Source: Bacteroidota bacterium (GTDB lineage: Bacteria; Bacteroidota; Bacteroidia; Sphingobacteriales; Sphingobacteriaceae). Taken from it: a stretch of 11,757 nucleotides of DNA. A model generated the notes under the pieces. That model was given only the letters and a program-made list of their open reading frames with translations. It did not search any database and was not told where the DNA came from. Shown here in pieces: positions 1-5,963 of this stretch. The stretch spans positions 1 to 11,757 of the forward strand of contig JABDBT010000067.1 in the NCBI GenBank assembly GCA_013288465.1, written 5' to 3'. The number at the start of each line of letters is the position of its first letter. Position 1 is the stretch's first letter. The translations under genes and the position numbers were made by a program.

Positions 1-653
1 ATAAAAAAAAATTATACGTAAAAAAGAATGAAATTATTTTTAAAGAAGGTGACCCGGTAAAGGGTATATATTTTGTGTTAAGCGGCAATGTTAAAGTGCA
101 TAAAAAATGGGGTAGGGATAAGGAAGTTATTATACGTTTTGCTTCAAACGGAGCAATTTTTGGGCATAGGGGCATGGGAGAAACCATTTACCCGGTATCA
201 GCAACCGCCATTGAAGAAGGTGTAGTTTGCTACTTTGACATGGGGTTTTTTGAAACCAGCCTGAAAGTTAATCATGATTTTACTTATGAGCTGATGATGT
301 TTTTCGCGAAAGACCTTCAGGAATCTGAAAACAAAATGCGCAACCTGGCCCACATGCCGGTTAAAGGCCGTGTTGCCCAGGCGTTGATCTTACTGGAATC
401 GCAATTTGGTATAACAGCCGATGGCTTTATTAATATTAAATTATCGCGCCAGGACCTGGCATCTTTTACGGGCGCAACTTATGAAACCGTTTTCAGGGTT
501 ATTAATAAATTATTAAACGAAAACATCATAACCCTGCATGACAAAAATATTAAGGTTACCAATAAAGAAAAGCTGCTGCAACTTACCGCCGACGAAGGCA
601 TTGCTGAAGATCAAAGCGATAATTACGCTAATCCGCTGGCACGTAAAATTTAA
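1..653 (+). CDS. Crp/Fnr-family transcriptional regulator, 5'-truncated by window edge
   Basis: This is a cAMP-receptor-protein-type regulator: an N-terminal effector-binding beta-barrel followed by a winged-helix DNA-binding domain. The reading frame is open from base 3, the first full codon, to the TAA at 651-653, giving 216 visible residues. The N-terminus lies outside the window. The GTG at 75 is not the start, because the upstream codons encode the typical barrel motif FKEGDPVKGIYFVLSGNVKV. The barrel continues through a FGHRG loop; the dimer helix is near fragment residues 92-125. The helix-turn-helix is at about 147-171 (LSRQDLASFTGATYETVFRV). Only one cysteine is seen, so there is no Fnr-type iron-sulfur cluster in the visible part. 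The ligand is unknown. The stop codon overlaps that of the convergent SIMPL gene. Family assignment is firm; regulon and effector cannot be inferred. Confidence 0.93.
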   Translation, partial: KKKLYVKKNEIIFKEGDPVKGIYFVLSGNVKVHKKWGRDKEVIIRFASNGAIFGHRGMGETIYPVSATAIEEGVVCYFDMGFFETSLKVNHDFTYELMMFFAKDLQESENKMRNLAHMPVKGRVAQALILLESQFGITADGFINIKLSRQDLASFTGATYETVFRVINKLLNENIITLHDKNIKVTNKEKLLQLTADEGIAEDQSDNYANPLARKI

Positions 654-1381
654 TCAACAGCAAATTCCATCCTAATGGTAATGGAACCGGTTTTGTATTT
701 ACTTGAGGTGTTAAATACACCGCCATAACTATAGTTTTCATTACTATTTTTGCCTGTTATCTGGAAAACCCCCATGGTCGCTTTCTTTAGCTTGCCTAAT
801 GAGCTGCCGGCATTTTTGGCGATTGTTTCTGCCCTTGCTTTTGCATCAGCGCTGGCCTTACCTAATAATTCCATTTTTACCTCGTTTAATTTTGTATTGT
901 AAAACAATGGCGGCGATGAATTAAACTCTATCCCATTCTCGATCAACTCGGTTGCCTCCCGCGAGATCTTATCAATTTTATCTACATCTGCCGACTCAAT
1001 TTTTACCGTTTGCACCAAATTGTAGCCTGTAAACACCGGGGTAGTGCTCCGGCCGTTTTGGTACTGGGTAGGGGTGAACTGTTTATTAATGGTAACAGAC
1101 GAAAATATCATTTCGCTACTGTTAATACCTTTTTTACTTAAATAAAGACGTATAGCATTTTCATCTGCCTTTAAAGCAGCGTAAGCACTTTTTAGATCAA
1201 TAGACTTACGCGAGTAAGACCCTTCCCAAACAATTAAATCGCTGTTAAAATCTTTCTCTGCCAGGCCGGTCACCACAATTGTTTCCATTGCGGTTGAACG
1301 ATATTTGTAGGCATGGCCAATAACAGCAAAAGCAATAATTGCCGACAGGCCGATAATGATAGCAACAATAACAGGTTTCAT
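650..1381 (-). CDS. SIMPL domain (DUF541) protein, membrane-anchored or secreted
   Basis: This 243-residue protein matches the SIMPL/DUF541 family, extracytoplasmic proteins related to BP26/OMP28 whose biochemical role is poorly defined. Residues 2-24 form one hydrophobic helix with few charges, serving as an uncleaved anchor or signal peptide. The rest should lie in the periplasm. Family hallmarks are the early beta strand METIVVTGLAEKDF (about 32-45), the stretch around Y119-N120-L121 in the middle, and the late helix with repeated Ala (GKASADAKARAETIAKNAG, about 174-192). There is no catalytic motif. The start ATG (1379-1381) follows an A-rich stretch on the minus strand, as is usual here. 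The gene is transcribed alone and converges on the Crp/Fnr gene with no terminator between them. Confidence 0.88.
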   Translation of the reverse strand: MKPVIVAIIIGLSAIIAFAVIGHAYKYRSTAMETIVVTGLAEKDFNSDLIVWEGSYSRKSIDLKSAYAALKADENAIRLYLSKKGINSSEMIFSSVTINKQFTPTQYQNGRSTTPVFTGYNLVQTVKIESADVDKIDKISREATELIENGIEFNSSPPLFYNTKLNEVKMELLGKASADAKARAETIAKNAGSSLGKLKKATMGVFQITGKNSNENYSYGGVFNTSSKYKTGSITIRMEFAVD

Positions 1382-1490
1382 GAGTTATTTTTTTATTAAA
1401 TATAGTTATATACTTTAAATTTACACATATAATATTTCTATCAAAACCCTCTCATATACAATCAATTTAGTTAAAATAAAACCTAATTAT

Positions 1491-1523
1491 TTTGAACGGT
1501 ATGGTTGCCATTTAATATATTTG
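1491..1523 (+). promoter_or_regulatory. Candidate Bacteroidota promoter for the PAS histidine kinase
   Basis: TTTG at 1491-1494 (-33 element) and TATATTTG at 1516-1523 (-7 element, consensus TAnnTTTG) are separated by 21 bp, the spacing expected for the Bacteroidota housekeeping sigma factor. Transcription would begin near 1527-1530, leaving a leader of about 120 nt before the ATG at 1651. The region is AT-rich, so a chance match is possible. Confidence 0.45.
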
Positions 1524-1650
1524 ATTTTCATTCAAAAATAATTGACATTAACTATGAATACATTTTATAGAATTGATGCCCGTTTCTGATAATTGAGTGC
1601 AGCTATGTCTAAACCTATTTTGAGTATATATTAGTGCAGATACCCCTTTT

Positions 1651-2748
1651 ATGAATGCAGATACCGATGCAATAAAAAGATCAGAAGCTAATCTACATGC
1701 TATTTTAAACCATGCGGATACCGGCTATGTACTTTATAACGCAGACCTGCAAATTGTAGCTTTTAATACGTTAGCTCAAAAATTTTCTCAAATTTTATAT
1801 TCAAAAGACCTGGTTGAAGGCAAGCATTTACTATACTATTTTCCGGCTGAGAGGCACAAGATTTTACTTGATATTACAGCAAGGGTACTTGCCGGCGAAG
1901 ATATTAATTATGAAATGTGCTTTAACGTTGACGGGCACGACAAATGGATACATGTAAAATGGTTAAATGTAAAAAATACTGAAAACAAAAACTGGGGGCT
2001 AATACTAACAAGTAAAGATATTACCGAAAGCAAACTGGCCGCGATAGAACGTGAAAAAATAACGCAGGACCTATTGCGCCGAAACAAAGCTTTAGAACAA
2101 TTTGCCAATATTACTTCGCATAACTTAAGGGCGCCGGCTGCCAATATTATCAATTTAATACAAATGATAGATAAAGCGGCCGACGAAAACGAAAAGGAGC
2201 AATTTTTAGATTACATCCTGTCGTCATCAAACACGCTGATAAGAGTAATTGATAATATCAACCAAATATTAGAGATAAAACAGCATTTAAATGAGGTAAA
2301 AGAACCCGTTTATTTTGAGAAGCTGGTTAAGGATATTAAAACAAGTATTAGCTATTTGATCATTAAAGAGGAAGCGGTAATCAGGTGCAACTTTGATAGC
2401 TCGCCCTGTATTCATAGTATCAATAGCTTTTTGCATAGTATATTTTATAACCTGATATTAAACAGTATTAAATATAAAAGAGTTGGCGTTGCGCCCGAAA
2501 TTGAATTGTCGTCGGCGCTTAACGATGGTAAAATAAAACTTACTTTTAGCGATAATGGCAAAGGTATCGACCTCAATAGAAACGGCGCAAACCTGTTTGG
2601 TTTATATCAACGGTTTGATAGCTCGGTGGAAGGCAGTGGCTTGGGTTTATTTATGATAAAATCGCAAATTGATGAGCTTGGCGGTACAATTAGTGTAAAA
2701 AGCCAACCGGGCAAAGGAACGTCATTTGTTATTGAACTGGCCATTTAA
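1651..2748 (+). CDS. PAS-domain sensor histidine kinase, soluble
   Basis: This 365-residue signal-transducing histidine kinase has no membrane segment, so it should sense a cytoplasmic signal. Residues about 8-130 form a PAS domain (start EANLHAILNHADTGYVLYN, end LILTSKDITESKLA). A short helix leads to a HisKA dimerisation domain with the H-box SHNLRAPAANI, placing the phosphoacceptor at His157. The ATPase domain follows: N-box NLILNSIKYK (N267, N271), G1 box DNGKGID (301-307), the F-box region LFGLYQRFD and G2 box GSGLGL (328-333). All catalytic motifs are intact. ATG 1651 is the first start after an in-frame TGA at 1621; no ribosome binding site is visible, which is normal for the group. 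No response regulator is adjacent, so it is an orphan kinase. The ligand is unknown. Confidence 0.93.
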   Translation: MNADTDAIKRSEANLHAILNHADTGYVLYNADLQIVAFNTLAQKFSQILYSKDLVEGKHLLYYFPAERHKILLDITARVLAGEDINYEMCFNVDGHDKWIHVKWLNVKNTENKNWGLILTSKDITESKLAAIEREKITQDLLRRNKALEQFANITSHNLRAPAANIINLIQMIDKAADENEKEQFLDYILSSSNTLIRVIDNINQILEIKQHLNEVKEPVYFEKLVKDIKTSISYLIIKEEAVIRCNFDSSPCIHSINSFLHSIFYNLILNSIKYKRVGVAPEIELSSALNDGKIKLTFSDNGKGIDLNRNGANLFGLYQRFDSSVEGSGLGLFMIKSQIDELGGTISVKSQPGKGTSFVIELAI

Positions 2749-2794
2749 AACAATCTGCTACATATAATATTATACTTATATAAATTGTAAAACC

Positions 2795-3001
2795 ATGATA
2801 ACTCCAGACAATAAGATCCCCCTCGATGATTCAGAAAATTCACAGGCCGATGATCAGATGAGCCAAAAGGATATACATTCAAATGGCCTTGAAGAAGAAG
2901 ATGTGCCAACACACGACGATGGCTCTACAGATGCCGACCGCTTACGCAGGGCATCAGATGCTGCAGAGCCTTCATTTACATTGAATACCGATGATGAGTA
3001 G
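2795..3001 (+). CDS. Small acidic, probably disordered hypothetical protein
   Basis: A 68-residue open reading frame starts 46 bp after the histidine kinase and runs the same way. The product is rich in Asp, Glu, Ser and Gln, with no hydrophobic core, cysteine, membrane segment or recognisable domain, and should be highly soluble and unstructured (examples: LDDSENSQADDQ, EEEDVP, HDDGSTDADRLRR). The ATG is preceded by the A-rich sequence TTGTAAAACC, as at other starts here. I do not recognise a named family. In favour of a real gene: no better frame competes, codon use resembles the neighbours, and it has a plausible start. Against: it is short and of low complexity. It may share the kinase transcript, since no TAnnTTTG element lies in the gap. 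Confidence 0.55.
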   Translation: MITPDNKIPLDDSENSQADDQMSQKDIHSNGLEEEDVPTHDDGSTDADRLRRASDAAEPSFTLNTDDE

Positions 3002-3098
3002 GCTATAAAACAATTGCAAACCGTTTTTGCGCTATTTTAAATTTTAACAAATCAATAAAAAAATTAGGGTTATTGCCGGTTTTTTATCAATATCGTAT

Positions 3099-3139
3099 TG
3101 ACAATATATTCATAGAGAAAATATATTAATACATTGTCA
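3099..3139. repeat. AT-rich imperfect inverted repeat upstream of ahpC
   Basis: The arms are TGACAATATATTCATA (3099-3114) and TATTAATACATTGTCA (3124-3139); 14 of 16 positions pair around a 9-nt centre. No T-tract follows, so it is a poor terminator. It lies upstream of the ahpC promoter and could be a protein-binding site or a weak end for the preceding transcript. Chance is possible in DNA this AT-rich. Confidence 0.3.
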
Positions 3140-3158
3140 TTATATAGATAAAATCTAT
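3112..3158. promoter_or_regulatory. Candidate OxyR-like operator of ahpC
   Basis: Bases 3144-3158 read ATAGATAAAATCTAT, a 6-3-6 palindrome that fits the OxyR half-site pattern ATAGntnnnanCTAT at every fixed position. A degenerate copy, ATAGAGAAAATATAT (13 of 15 identical), lies at 3112-3126. The centre of the perfect copy is about 62 bp before the predicted transcription start, where LysR-type regulators usually make their primary contact. The copies are 32 bp apart, not the classical 22, so the second may be irrelevant. No regulator gene for it is in the window. Confidence 0.4.
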
Positions 3159-3200
3159 GGATAATCAATTTTCCTGATAAGTTTTGCCTTCTCAAAATCA

Positions 3201-3208
3201 TACCTTTG
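3201..3208 (+). promoter_or_regulatory. -7 promoter element of the peroxiredoxin gene
   Basis: TACCTTTG is an exact match to the Bacteroidota -7 consensus TAnnTTTG, ending 16 bp before the peroxiredoxin ATG. Transcription should start near 3212-3215, giving a leader of about 10-13 nt. No good -33 TTTG lies 19-21 bp upstream, which fits a promoter that depends on an activator bound further upstream. Confidence 0.6.
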
Positions 3209-3224
3209 TGAAAACAAAATATAC

Positions 3225-3770
3225 ATGATCACTATAGGACAAAAATTTCCGGCGTTTTCAAAAACTGCCGCTGTTAGCTTAGAAAAAGGAAAAGAGTTTG
3301 AAACAATTACATCTGAATATTTAGTAAATGATGACGATGTATGGACCGTTATGTTTTGGTGGCCCAAGGATTTTACCTTTGTTTGCCCAACCGAGATAGC
3401 CGAATTTAATAATAACTACGGCGAGTTTCGCGACCGCGATGCAAGGTTGATTGGCGCTTCTACTGATTCGGAATTTGTACATGCCGCGTGGAGAAAACAC
3501 CATGATGACCTGCGCGACCTGAAATTCCCGATGCTGGCTGATACTTCAAAATCATTAGCCGAAGAGCTTGGTATTTTAGAGCCAAATGAAAAAATTGCTT
3601 ACCGTGCTACTTTCATTGTTGACCCAACAGGCATTATCCGCTGGGTATCTGTAAACGACCTAAGCGTAGGCCGTAACGTAAAAGAAGTTATGCGCGTACT
3701 TGATGCTTTACAAACCGACGAACTTTGCCCTTGCAACTGGGTAAAAGGCGAAGAAACTTTGAGCGTTTAA
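3225..3770 (+). CDS. ahpC: Peroxiredoxin, AhpC-type alkyl hydroperoxide reductase
   Basis: This 181-residue thiol peroxidase reduces hydrogen peroxide and organic peroxides in the cytoplasm. The peroxidatic site is DFTFVCPTE, with Cys54 as the attacking thiol, Thr51 and Pro55 around it and Arg127 (YRATF) as the conserved arginine. The C-terminal CPCNW motif holds Cys168 and Cys170; this spacing and the ELCxCNWxKG context match Mycobacterium tuberculosis AhpC, whose Cys174 and Cys176 serve as resolving and third cysteines. By memory of that protein, resemblance to the actinobacterial AhpC branch is closer than to the AhpF-dependent enterobacterial type. An AhpD-like gene follows 64 bp downstream and no ahpF is nearby, which suggests AhpD is the reductant. 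The start is fixed by the -7 box just upstream. Confidence 0.93.
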   Translation: MITIGQKFPAFSKTAAVSLEKGKEFETITSEYLVNDDDVWTVMFWWPKDFTFVCPTEIAEFNNNYGEFRDRDARLIGASTDSEFVHAAWRKHHDDLRDLKFPMLADTSKSLAEELGILEPNEKIAYRATFIVDPTGIIRWVSVNDLSVGRNVKEVMRVLDALQTDELCPCNWVKGEETLSV

Positions 3771-3778
3771 TCCCGTTC

Positions 3779-3811
3779 AGACTTACGAAGTTTTAAAAAC
3801 TTCGTAAGTCT
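3779..3811. terminator. 33-bp perfect palindrome between ahpC and ahpD
   Basis: The arms AGACTTACGAAGTTTT (3779-3794) and AAAACTTCGTAAGTCT (3796-3811) are exact reverse complements around one base. The RNA would form an 11-12 bp stem capped by A-U pairs and a short loop, followed by UUCU. It starts 8 bp after the ahpC stop and ends 23 bp before the ahpD ATG, so it may be a partial terminator that lowers ahpD expression, or an RNA-stabilising 3' end. Similar palindromes may be dispersed in such genomes, which I cannot check here. Confidence 0.55.
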
Positions 3812-3834
3812 TTCTATCCTATATTTTTTACACT

Positions 3835-4419
3835 ATGAGCGAAAGCACAGCAATTATACAGGAATTTCTACAAAGCATTAACCTGGATGCAACCTACAGA
3901 ACCGAAAGCCTGGCCTTATTAGAAACAGGCGAATCGCGCTATTTGCGTGATTTGAAACTGAATTTTACCAGCACGCTTACCTCTGCTTTTTTAAGCGCAA
4001 AAGAGTGCGCGTTGCTGGGTCTTAGCGTGGCTATTAATAATAACAACAAGCCGTTAACGCAATATTTTACAAAATATGCCGAAGAGCAGGGCGCTAACCC
4101 AGCCGAGCTTGCAGAGGCCGTTGGTTGCGCGTCGTTATTGGCATCAAACAATATATTTTACCGTTTCAGGCATTTTACACAGAAGGAAAAATACACGCAG
4201 ATACCTGCCCGTATCCGTATGCAGATAATGGCAAGGCCCGTTACTTCGAAAGAGTTTTTCGAACTGATGAGCTTAGTTATTTCGGCAGTTAACGGTTGCG
4301 AAATGTGTGTTAACGCCCACGAAGACTCTTTGATAAAATTGGGTACTGCAGAGGAACGGATATTTGATGCCGTCCGTATCGGATCGCTAATTACCGCAAC
4401 CGGTAAAGTAATATTTTAA
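3835..4419 (+). CDS. ahpD: AhpD-like alkylhydroperoxidase (carboxymuconolactone decarboxylase family)
   Basis: This 194-residue all-helical protein matches AhpD, which in mycobacteria passes electrons from the lipoyl protein DlaT to AhpC. The redox centre is NGCEMCVNAHED, giving Cys155, Cys158 and His162 at the positions of mycobacterial Cys130, Cys133 and His137; Glu143, 12 residues before Cys155, corresponds to the catalytic Glu118. The motif NNIFYRFRHF (about 105-114) and RIRMQIMARP (126-135) also fit AhpD. The residue between the cysteines that is His132 in M. tuberculosis AhpD is Met157 here (CEMC against CSHC), so proton relay may differ. No promoter of its own is visible, so it is probably co-transcribed with ahpC through the palindrome. 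Length is close to the roughly 177 residues of the mycobacterial protein. Confidence 0.88.
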   Translation: MSESTAIIQEFLQSINLDATYRTESLALLETGESRYLRDLKLNFTSTLTSAFLSAKECALLGLSVAINNNNKPLTQYFTKYAEEQGANPAELAEAVGCASLLASNNIFYRFRHFTQKEKYTQIPARIRMQIMARPVTSKEFFELMSLVISAVNGCEMCVNAHEDSLIKLGTAEERIFDAVRIGSLITATGKVIF

Positions 4420-4425
4420 TTTATC

Positions 4426-4458
4426 TCCATAACATTATCATGGCGGTAATGTTATGGA
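4426..4458. terminator. Stem-loop after ahpD
   Basis: TCCATAACATTA (4426-4437) and TAATGTTATGGA (4447-4458) pair perfectly over 12 bp around a 9-nt loop, starting 7 bp after the ahpD stop. No T-tract follows, so intrinsic termination is uncertain; it may instead protect the 3' end of the ahpCD message. Confidence 0.45.
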
Positions 4459-4462
4459 ATAA

Positions 4463-4540
4463 TACCATCAATTTTGCCATTTATGGTTCATTTTAAATAG
4501 TAATCAGTAAAAAGTACCATAAACTGTTTAAATACCACCA
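4463..4540. promoter_or_regulatory. Cluster of ACCA-containing repeats upstream of araC-type gene
   Basis: Related short elements recur before the AraC-family gene: TACCATCA (4463-4470), TTTATGGT (4480-4487, the exact reverse complement of ACCATAAA), TACCATAAA (4515-4523) and TACCACCA (4533-4540). The last two lie 18 bp apart and sit where a -33 element would be, while a recognisable -33 is absent. This arrangement could be the operator of the downstream regulator acting on its own gene. The motif is short and the reading is tentative. Confidence 0.3.
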
Positions 4541-4561
4541 TTAGATAATAAAATTACAGCT

Positions 4562-4569
4562 TACCTTTG
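4562..4569 (+). promoter_or_regulatory. -7 promoter element giving a nearly leaderless araC mRNA
   Basis: TACCTTTG matches TAnnTTTG exactly and ends only 7 bp before the ATG at 4577. With initiation about 4-7 bp after the box, the mRNA would begin at 4573-4577. An in-frame TGA (4568-4570) overlaps the box end, so translation cannot begin further upstream. Confidence 0.55.
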
Positions 4570-4576
4570 AGTTGTA

Positions 4577-5467
4577 ATGAAAAGCATACCTGTATATGAT
4601 ATTTGTACCCTGTCGCACCAGCAACAGGACGAGATATTTATCAGCAGGTTTGGGGCTTATTTAAAGAGCCATAGTAAAAACCTGCACCTGGCACATAAAC
4701 ATTCCTTTTATCACCTGGTGTTTTTCACCGCAGGCGTGGGCAGGCAAACTATCGATTTTCAAAACTTCCCGGTAAAACCATTTCAGATATATTTTATGAT
4801 ACCCGGGCAGGTGCATAGCTGGGACTTTGAGGGCCATGTGGATGGGTATATCATTAATTTTTCCACAACATTTTTCCAGTCGTTTTTGTTAAAAGCTAAT
4901 TATTTAGAAGATCTGCCATTTTTCTCGGGCATGGCGCAGGACGCGGTTATTGATATACCTGCAGAGTTGCAGGATAAAGTGATGTCTCTATTTGAGGAAC
5001 TCATTAAGGAAAATGAAGTGGTTAACCCCATGGGCAGCGACCTGGTTAAGGCCCTTATGCTGCAATTATTTATTCATATAGCCCGTTTAGGAACGGCTAT
5101 ACAGCAAAGTATTACGCCATCATACAACTATACATTGCTTCGTAGTTTCCAAAAGTTGATTGAGAAAAATTACATGAATCTCAAATTGCCGAAGGCTTAT
5201 GCCGGGCTATTGTACATTACGCCCAATCATTTAAACGCGCTTTGTACGCAAGTATTAGGCATACCGGCAGGCGAGGTTATCCGTAACCGGGTGGTGCTTG
5301 AAGCAAAACGCCTGCTGATAAATAATGATATGACCGTACAGGAAATTGCCGATCATCTTAACTTTACGGACAACTCGTATTTTACCAAATTTTTTAAGAA
5401 ATTGGTTGGTTTAACCCCCGAGGGGTTCAGAAAAAAATCAAACAATAATCATGGACACTTTAATTAA
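4577..5467 (+). CDS. AraC-family transcriptional regulator
   Basis: This 296-residue regulator has an N-terminal cupin-type ligand domain (about 20-110; HxHSFYHLVFFTAG and MIPGQVHSW are typical cupin strands) and a C-terminal AraC DNA-binding domain. The two helix-turn-helix units are at about 205-228 (KLPKAYAGLLYITPNHLNAL) and 253-285, ending in the signature EIADHLNFTDNSYFTKFFKK followed by GLTPEGFR. ATG 4577 is the only possible start, because an in-frame TGA lies three codons upstream and the next Met is at residue 74. The effector is unknown; family members with this layout often control sugar, stress or efflux genes. The gene overlaps the DUF983 gene by 17 bp, so that gene is likely co-transcribed. 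Repeats upstream may be autoregulatory sites. Confidence 0.93.
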   Translation: MKSIPVYDICTLSHQQQDEIFISRFGAYLKSHSKNLHLAHKHSFYHLVFFTAGVGRQTIDFQNFPVKPFQIYFMIPGQVHSWDFEGHVDGYIINFSTTFFQSFLLKANYLEDLPFFSGMAQDAVIDIPAELQDKVMSLFEELIKENEVVNPMGSDLVKALMLQLFIHIARLGTAIQQSITPSYNYTLLRSFQKLIEKNYMNLKLPKAYAGLLYITPNHLNALCTQVLGIPAGEVIRNRVVLEAKRLLINNDMTVQEIADHLNFTDNSYFTKFFKKLVGLTPEGFRKKSNNNHGHFN

Positions 5468-5879
5468 ATCCCCAGCAACAATGGAAGTATCACCAGCCTA
5501 CGCCGCCTTACATGCCAAATGCCCAAAATGCAGAAACGGCAATATGTTTGCCAATAGCATGTACGGTTTTTCATCACAAAAAATGAACGTTGCCTGCCCC
5601 CATTGCGGATTTAGGTTTGAAATTGAGCCGGGGTATTTTTACGTGGCCATGCTTTTAAGTTATTGCTTTAACGTAGCCGAAATGGTGACGTTGGCAGTAG
5701 GGACGTACACTTTAACCGGAAGCCATAACCCGTGGCTGTATTGCGCTATTTTGTTAGGTGTTGCTTTTATCCTGTCGCCGTTTAACTTCAGGTATTCAAG
5801 GGTGGTGTTATTGTTTTGGTTAACACCCGGCGTACATTATGACCCCGATAAAGCAAGGGACGATTATAAGAAGATGTGA
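5451..5879 (+). CDS. DUF983 family zinc-ribbon membrane protein
   Basis: This 142-residue protein belongs to DUF983, a family without established function. Two CxxC knuckles, CPKC (Cys24, Cys27) and CPHC (Cys49, Cys52), should bind one zinc ion, as is characteristic of the family. They are followed by the motif FEIEPGYFYVAMLLSY, leading into hydrophobic segments at about 63-88 and 95-111 and a less certain third at 116-126. The C-terminus is charged and probably cytoplasmic. The start is uncertain: ATG 5451 overlaps the regulator gene by 17 bp, while ATG 5481 (residue 11) would begin 13 bp after its stop. All conserved features lie after residue 11, so both are compatible. Co-transcription with the AraC-type gene is likely; a functional link is not known. 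Confidence 0.88.
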   Translation: MDTLIKSPATMEVSPAYAALHAKCPKCRNGNMFANSMYGFSSQKMNVACPHCGFRFEIEPGYFYVAMLLSYCFNVAEMVTLAVGTYTLTGSHNPWLYCAILLGVAFILSPFNFRYSRVVLLFWLTPGVHYDPDKARDDYKKM

Positions 5880-5910
5880 TTGCGGGGAGCGCGGCGGTTG
5901 GCGCGAAGGG

Positions 5911-5923
5911 GCAACTAAGTTGC
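5911..5923. repeat. Short palindrome in the convergent gap after DUF983
   Basis: GCAACTAAGTTGC is a perfect 13-bp palindrome in the 84-bp gap between the convergent DUF983 and esterase/SMP-30 genes. The bases just before it (5881-5910) are markedly GC-rich compared with the surroundings. It may be the remains of a dispersed repeat or a weak bidirectional terminator; no T-tract is present. Confidence 0.3.
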
Positions 5924-5963
5924 TCAATCCTACTTCAGCGTACTTATAATGACATGCAAAAAC

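Noticed and set aside
75..77. GTG as the start of the Crp/Fnr gene
   Set aside because: The frame stays open to the window edge and the upstream codons encode the conserved EGDPVKGIYFV barrel motif, so the start is outside the window.
3016..3030. Intrinsic terminator after the small acidic gene
   Set aside because: The GCAAA/TTTGC stem is only 5 bp and the following T-tract is interrupted, so it is too weak to call.
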